Source: an uncultured Clostridia bacterium (GTDB lineage Bacteria; Bacillota; Clostridia; Christensenellales; UBA1242). From it: a DNA stretch of 16,965 nucleotides. The translations under genes and the position numbers were made by a program. Below, one piece after another: positions 13,934-16,965 of the stretch (its first letter is position 1; each line of letters starts with the position of its first letter). Under the pieces are notes generated by a model. It had not been told where the DNA came from. It was given only the letters and a program-made list of their open reading frames with translations, and did not search any database. The stretch covers positions 1 to 16,965 of the forward strand of contig CALWDV010000017.1 in NCBI GenBank assembly GCA_944376785.1, in the 5' to 3' direction.

Positions 13934-13963
13934 AAAATAAAGCAAAATTGCTTTATTTTTTTT
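13932..13963 (+). terminator. Intrinsic terminator of the DegV operon
   Basis: An A-rich left arm ending in AAAGCA (13932-13944) pairs with TGCTTTATTTTTT (from 13949) around a 4-base loop, then continues as T to 13963. The left arm overlaps the TAA stop of the second DegV gene. Confidence 0.85.
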
Positions 13964-14023
13964 CTTTCACAAAAACAACAAAAAACTCATAAATAATATT
14001 ATTAGTTTTTGGGGAGAATTTTA

Positions 14024-14728
14024 ATGAATAGTTTTTATAATAAGTCACAAGTGTTAGATTATGATTACGATTTTAATTTTGATTTAAGCGAGTTTAATGC
14101 ACTAGACATTTTGCCAGATGATAGTTTTTTAGCATTCACCGACCTAATTAGTGGAGAAGATGTTTTAATGCAAGATGTTAAGTTGCCAAACATTAGCACA
14201 CCACTAAAAAACATTGCCGACAGATTAGAACCTTTTTTTAACAAACCACTTTCGGTTATGAATCAAAACGAAAGCGAAATAAGGGGTTTTAAGCCAAATT
14301 TTGATAATACTTATGGTGCCAGAAAACAAAGTGTTTTAACTGCAAAATTTATTTCACATAATTTGAAAAAGTTAAATCAAAGTTTGTTAATATTAAAAAA
14401 TAATGCTCCAAACAATAATGTTAAAAACACAATTTCAAACCTAAACACGCAAGTTTTTGTTTCAAACCAAATTATAAAAAACATTATTAATCAATTAACC
14501 AACAACACAAACAGTTCAAAACAAAGCATTATGGAAGAAAAAGGAAATTTTCAGTTTTGCCACCAATTAAAACAATCTTTAATTTTAGCCGATAAAAGTT
14601 TTAAAGGAATGTTAAAATTAAAAAGAATTGTTAACATTCCTAACATAAACAACCAGTTAAACATTTTAATAATTTCCATGCAAAACATTATTTCAACACT
14701 AAAAGATTTTAATATATATTGCCGTTAA
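14024..14728 (+). CDS. Orphan protein, acidic N-terminus and helical C-terminus
   Basis: I do not recognise this 234-residue protein. The ATG at 14024 is chosen because GGGGAG (14011-14016) lies 7 bases upstream; an earlier in-frame TTG (14009) overlaps that ribosome binding site. Residues 1-55 are acidic and aromatic (DYDYDFNFDLSEF, then DILPDD and ISGED). The rest, ~60-234, is Asn/Lys/Gln-rich and looks like amphipathic helices with Leu/Ile heptads, ending IYCR. There is no signal peptide and no membrane helix. There are only two Cys, near the C-terminus. It stands alone between the DegV operon and the exported protein, with its own terminator. The helical half could be a four-helix bundle, as in some spore-coat or ferritin-like proteins, but no motif supports that. 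Composition matches its neighbours, so there is no sign of recent transfer. Confidence 0.75.
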   Translation: MNSFYNKSQVLDYDYDFNFDLSEFNALDILPDDSFLAFTDLISGEDVLMQDVKLPNISTPLKNIADRLEPFFNKPLSVMNQNESEIRGFKPNFDNTYGARKQSVLTAKFISHNLKKLNQSLLILKNNAPNNNVKNTISNLNTQVFVSNQIIKNIINQLTNNTNSSKQSIMEEKGNFQFCHQLKQSLILADKSFKGMLKLKRIVNIPNINNQLNILIISMQNIISTLKDFNIYCR

Positions 14729-14756
14729 GATGTGAATTTTCACATCTTTAATTTTA
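14727..14756 (+). terminator. Intrinsic terminator of the orphan gene
   Basis: AAGATGTGAA (14727-14736) is perfectly complementary to TTCACATCTT (14739-14748), followed by an interrupted T tract. The left arm starts within the TAA stop. The remaining gap to 14883 is AT-rich, with no gene seen. Confidence 0.88.
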
Positions 14757-14883
14757 AGTTTTAATGTTTAAAAATTTGGTTAAAACAACCAAAAATAAAA
14801 AAATGTCAATAATTTCCACAAATAAAATGTTATTAATTTATTTAAAATATTATTAGAATATGTAAAAAAAACACGAAAATTAG

Positions 14884-14912
14884 TTTACACATTTTTGAAA
14901 ATTTAATATAAT
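14884..14912 (+). promoter_or_regulatory. Strong sigma-A promoter for the exported protein
   Basis: TTTACA (14884-14889), exactly 17 bases, then TATAAT (14907-14912). Predicted +1 is near 14919, giving a leader of about 33 bases with AGGAGA at 14939-14944. Confidence 0.85.
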
Positions 14913-14951
14913 TCAATTAGAAAAAACATTTTTTAAATAGGAGATGTAAAA

Positions 14952-16706
14952 ATGGACAGAATTAAAAAATTAAATGGGAGCATGATTGCAGCCATTGTGT
15001 TAAGTGTTTTGCTTATCATGAGCGTTACTGCTGGTGCAACACTTGCTTGGTTTGCAAGTCGTGATAGTGCAACTGCAAGTTTAACAATGGGTGAAGCAGT
15101 TGTTGTAACCATTGGTGAAGATTATAAACAAGGTGACGGAAGCTTAACAATGGCACTTCCTGTTCCAGATGGTGAAGGTATGTTGCCAGGCATGAGCGTT
15201 ACACCAAACATTAAAGTTCAACTTCAACAAAGTTCAACAAACGCACTTTTACGTGCAAGATTTATTACAACTGTTGAATATCCAGACAAATATGAAGATG
15301 CTGCTTACACAGACAGAACAAAATATCCTAATGCTACTTCTTACACAGAACCAGCTGATGGCGTTGTAACAGCTCCTGGTAGAGTTTTAGATGCAGCTAC
15401 ATTCCCAAATGACCATGTATATTCAGGAAAGATAACATATACATATTATGATTATACTGGTGCAGTATCAAGCACAAAAACAATTAACTTGGTACGTGTT
15501 AAAGTTAGACAAGCACTTGTTGATGCGTTAAATAAAGCAGGTACAGATGATAGTGCTGATGGTGAAGATTATACTTCTGGTAACTGGACAATTAATGGTA
15601 TTGCAACAGTAGTTACTGCACAAAACATTGCAGAACTTGAAGTTCGTCAACGTGGTGTTGACTTAACTGATGCAATTAACCGTGTTCTTGCTGGTCAACG
15701 TGGTTATGGTATTAACCCTGAAACTGGCGAAATTGAAAACGATTCTGCATTCGCAGTTAAATACACTCGTCGTGTTGCCGATGGTTGGGCATATCGTAAT
15801 GCTGACCAAGCTTGGTATTATTTAGGAAGTTCAACAAATGGTTATGTTCTTCAAAATCAAACTGGAACAGATGAAGAAGTTACAGCAACACAAGTTGCTC
15901 GTGATATTACAGCATATGCTGATGCTCCAGTTGGTAACATAACAGTTAAACGTCCAACATACACATTAGTTGGTGCAGAAGGTAACCCATATAAAACAAC
16001 AACAAACGATCAAGGAAAAGACCAAAGTCGTAACTACTTAGGTGGAAGTGCTGCTGATGATACAATGGATGTTGTTGCAAACGAAAAAGCAGTTTTAACA
16101 CAAAAAACAATGGCTTCTATTGATTTAAGCCAAGGCAATGTTTCAATTGACTTCTTAACAAAAAGATTTGTTTTACCAACATTTATTAACAACGACTATG
16201 CACAAGCAAAAGTAACATTCAACTTCACAGTTGAAGCTGTTCAAGATTACTTAATTGACCCACTTCAAGAAGCTACTTCTGCTGCTGACCGTGTTCCTAA
16301 CAACTTGGTTAATGCAATTATGGTGTTTAACAATGCATTCCCACAAGGTTTGGTTGCAGACGCTTCAACATCACTTGCAGCAACTGGTGTTGTAACAAAC
16401 ATCATTCCTGGTGGTGGAACAAGTGTTGACTGGAATCAAAATACAGGTACAGCAACAGTTAAATTTGGAACACAAAATCTTACTGATGCAGGTTTAACCG
16501 AAGGTGGATTATATTCTTATGGATACCTTGAAGATGATACCGTTACAGGAACCAACATTAAAGGTTTTGGAACACAAGAAGATGATTATGGTGATGTTGT
16601 TGCCGATTACACAAAAACAAAAGCTTGGCAACGTGGAACAGCAAGTTCAATTGGTATAACACCTTACACAACAAGCGATCAAACACCTCAACCTCCTCAA
16701 CCTTAA
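14952..16706 (+). CDS. Exported TasA/CalY-like protein with SipW-type signal
   Basis: This 584-residue secreted protein is probably a surface or matrix protein. It has a basic start (MDRIKKLNG), a hydrophobic stretch (11-26) and then TAGATLAWFASRDSATASL (26-44). The TxAxF plus Ser/Thr/Ala pattern is typical of substrates of the SipW signal peptidase, such as TasA and camelysin. Bacillus members are about 200-260 residues, so this is more than twice as long. There are no Cys residues. The body is rich in Thr, Val, Asp and Gly and looks beta-rich; LLRARFITTVEY (99-110) and AKVTFNFTVEAVQ recall the repeated strands of TasA-like proteins. It ends in a Pro/Gln-rich TPQPPQP with no LPxTG or membrane anchor. 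Arg is largely CGT and Leu often CTT, as in the ribosomal genes, and with its strong promoter this points to high expression. SipW is not in the window. Confidence 0.75.
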   Translation: MDRIKKLNGSMIAAIVLSVLLIMSVTAGATLAWFASRDSATASLTMGEAVVVTIGEDYKQGDGSLTMALPVPDGEGMLPGMSVTPNIKVQLQQSSTNALLRARFITTVEYPDKYEDAAYTDRTKYPNATSYTEPADGVVTAPGRVLDAATFPNDHVYSGKITYTYYDYTGAVSSTKTINLVRVKVRQALVDALNKAGTDDSADGEDYTSGNWTINGIATVVTAQNIAELEVRQRGVDLTDAINRVLAGQRGYGINPETGEIENDSAFAVKYTRRVADGWAYRNADQAWYYLGSSTNGYVLQNQTGTDEEVTATQVARDITAYADAPVGNITVKRPTYTLVGAEGNPYKTTTNDQGKDQSRNYLGGSAADDTMDVVANEKAVLTQKTMASIDLSQGNVSIDFLTKRFVLPTFINNDYAQAKVTFNFTVEAVQDYLIDPLQEATSAADRVPNNLVNAIMVFNNAFPQGLVADASTSLAATGVVTNIIPGGGTSVDWNQNTGTATVKFGTQNLTDAGLTEGGLYSYGYLEDDTVTGTNIKGFGTQEDDYGDVVADYTKTKAWQRGTASSIGITPYTTSDQTPQPPQP

Positions 16707-16726
16707 TAAACATTTTTACAAAAGAT

Positions 16727-16755
16727 AAAAGAGTGCAGTTATGCACTCTTTTTTT
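16727..16755 (+). terminator. Intrinsic terminator of the exported-protein gene
   Basis: AAAAGAGTGCA (16727-16737) is perfectly complementary to TGCACTCTTTT (16742-16752) across a GTTA loop, followed by T to 16755. Beyond it, 16756-16965 is AT-rich, with a lone TATAAT at 16893-16898 but no good -35 and no gene I can support. Confidence 0.93.
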
Positions 16756-16965
16756 AATTAGAATAAATAACAACTTTATGACTATTGATACTTATTTTAT
16801 GCTTTATGATGATAAATTGATTATTTATTGTAATTTCATTTAACTTGAAAAATAAAATAACTTTTATAAAGTCATTTATTTTTAATTTATTATATAATTT
16901 AATTTCAAATAAATAACATTTTATTAGTGTTTATATTTTAAATTAATTGTTTTTAATTGCCAAAA

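Noticed and set aside
16625..16843. 72-codon plus ORF and a 71-codon minus ORF around the end of the exported-protein gene
   Set aside because: Both run through the terminator hairpin and overlap the real gene in another frame, without ribosome binding sites.
1..16965. TGA read as Trp or AGG read as Met
   Set aside because: All Trp are TGG, no gene is broken at TGA, and AGG falls at conserved Arg positions in two independent alignments.

Overview
The window comes from an AT-rich, low-GC Gram-positive (Firmicutes/Bacillota) genome. Evidence for this is the Ger-type spore germination genes, the rpsF-ssb-rpsR operon, strong AGGAGG-type ribosome binding sites, sigma-A promoters and short intrinsic terminators. 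The two DegV/FakB proteins and a SipW-type exported protein also fit. An uncultured, gut-type clostridial or bacilli-like lineage is plausible but cannot be proved from sequence alone. Of 17 protein genes of normal size, 16 end in TAA, one in TAG and none in TGA. Trp is always TGG, and AGG sits at conserved Arg positions, so the code looks standard. I saw no tRNA, rRNA, CRISPR array, prophage or insertion sequence.

Layout. 1-2447: the 3' part of a germinant-receptor operon, with a GerAB-type membrane subunit (5' end outside the window) overlapping a GerAC-type subunit that lacks the usual lipobox cysteine. 2480-4898: an ABC-2-type exporter (ATPase plus large permease) under a consensus promoter. 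5051-6221: rpsF-ssb-rpsR, preceded by a leader hairpin with a CCG bulge that matches the S6:S18 autoregulatory motif, and closed by a long bidirectional terminator shared with a small convergent membrane-protein gene. 6566-9242: three apparently single-gene units, a metallo-beta-lactamase-fold hydrolase, a PlsC-type acyltransferase and a serine acetyltransferase with an extra C-terminal beta-rich domain. 9278-9415: a compact unannotated unit with a perfect TTGACA-N17-TATAAT promoter, a Shine-Dalgarno, a nine-codon aromatic-rich ORF and a strong terminator with a C-rich loop. 9474-12041: two tandem MFS-like transporter paralogues separated by a terminator-like hairpin. 12138-13963: two DegV/FakB-like fatty-acid-binding proteins in one operon. 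14024-14756: an orphan acidic/helical protein. 14884-16755: a strongly expressed, cysteine-free exported protein with a TasA/SipW-type signal. The last ~210 bases are AT-rich, with no gene that I can support.

How the parts work together. The PlsC homologue and the two FakB-like proteins could act in using exogenous fatty acids for phospholipid synthesis, although FakA, PlsX and PlsY are not here. The Ger genes imply a present or ancestral endospore cycle. Two genome-wide habits show. Many terminator stems begin inside or right at the stop codon. Several genes (6601, 8274, 9510) have no Shine-Dalgarno but have a -10 box placed so that transcription would start at, or within 2 nt of, the start codon.

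The most novel-looking item is the short unit at 9278-9415, either a leader-peptide attenuator or a small RNA. I found no clear multi-gene system that I would call new.
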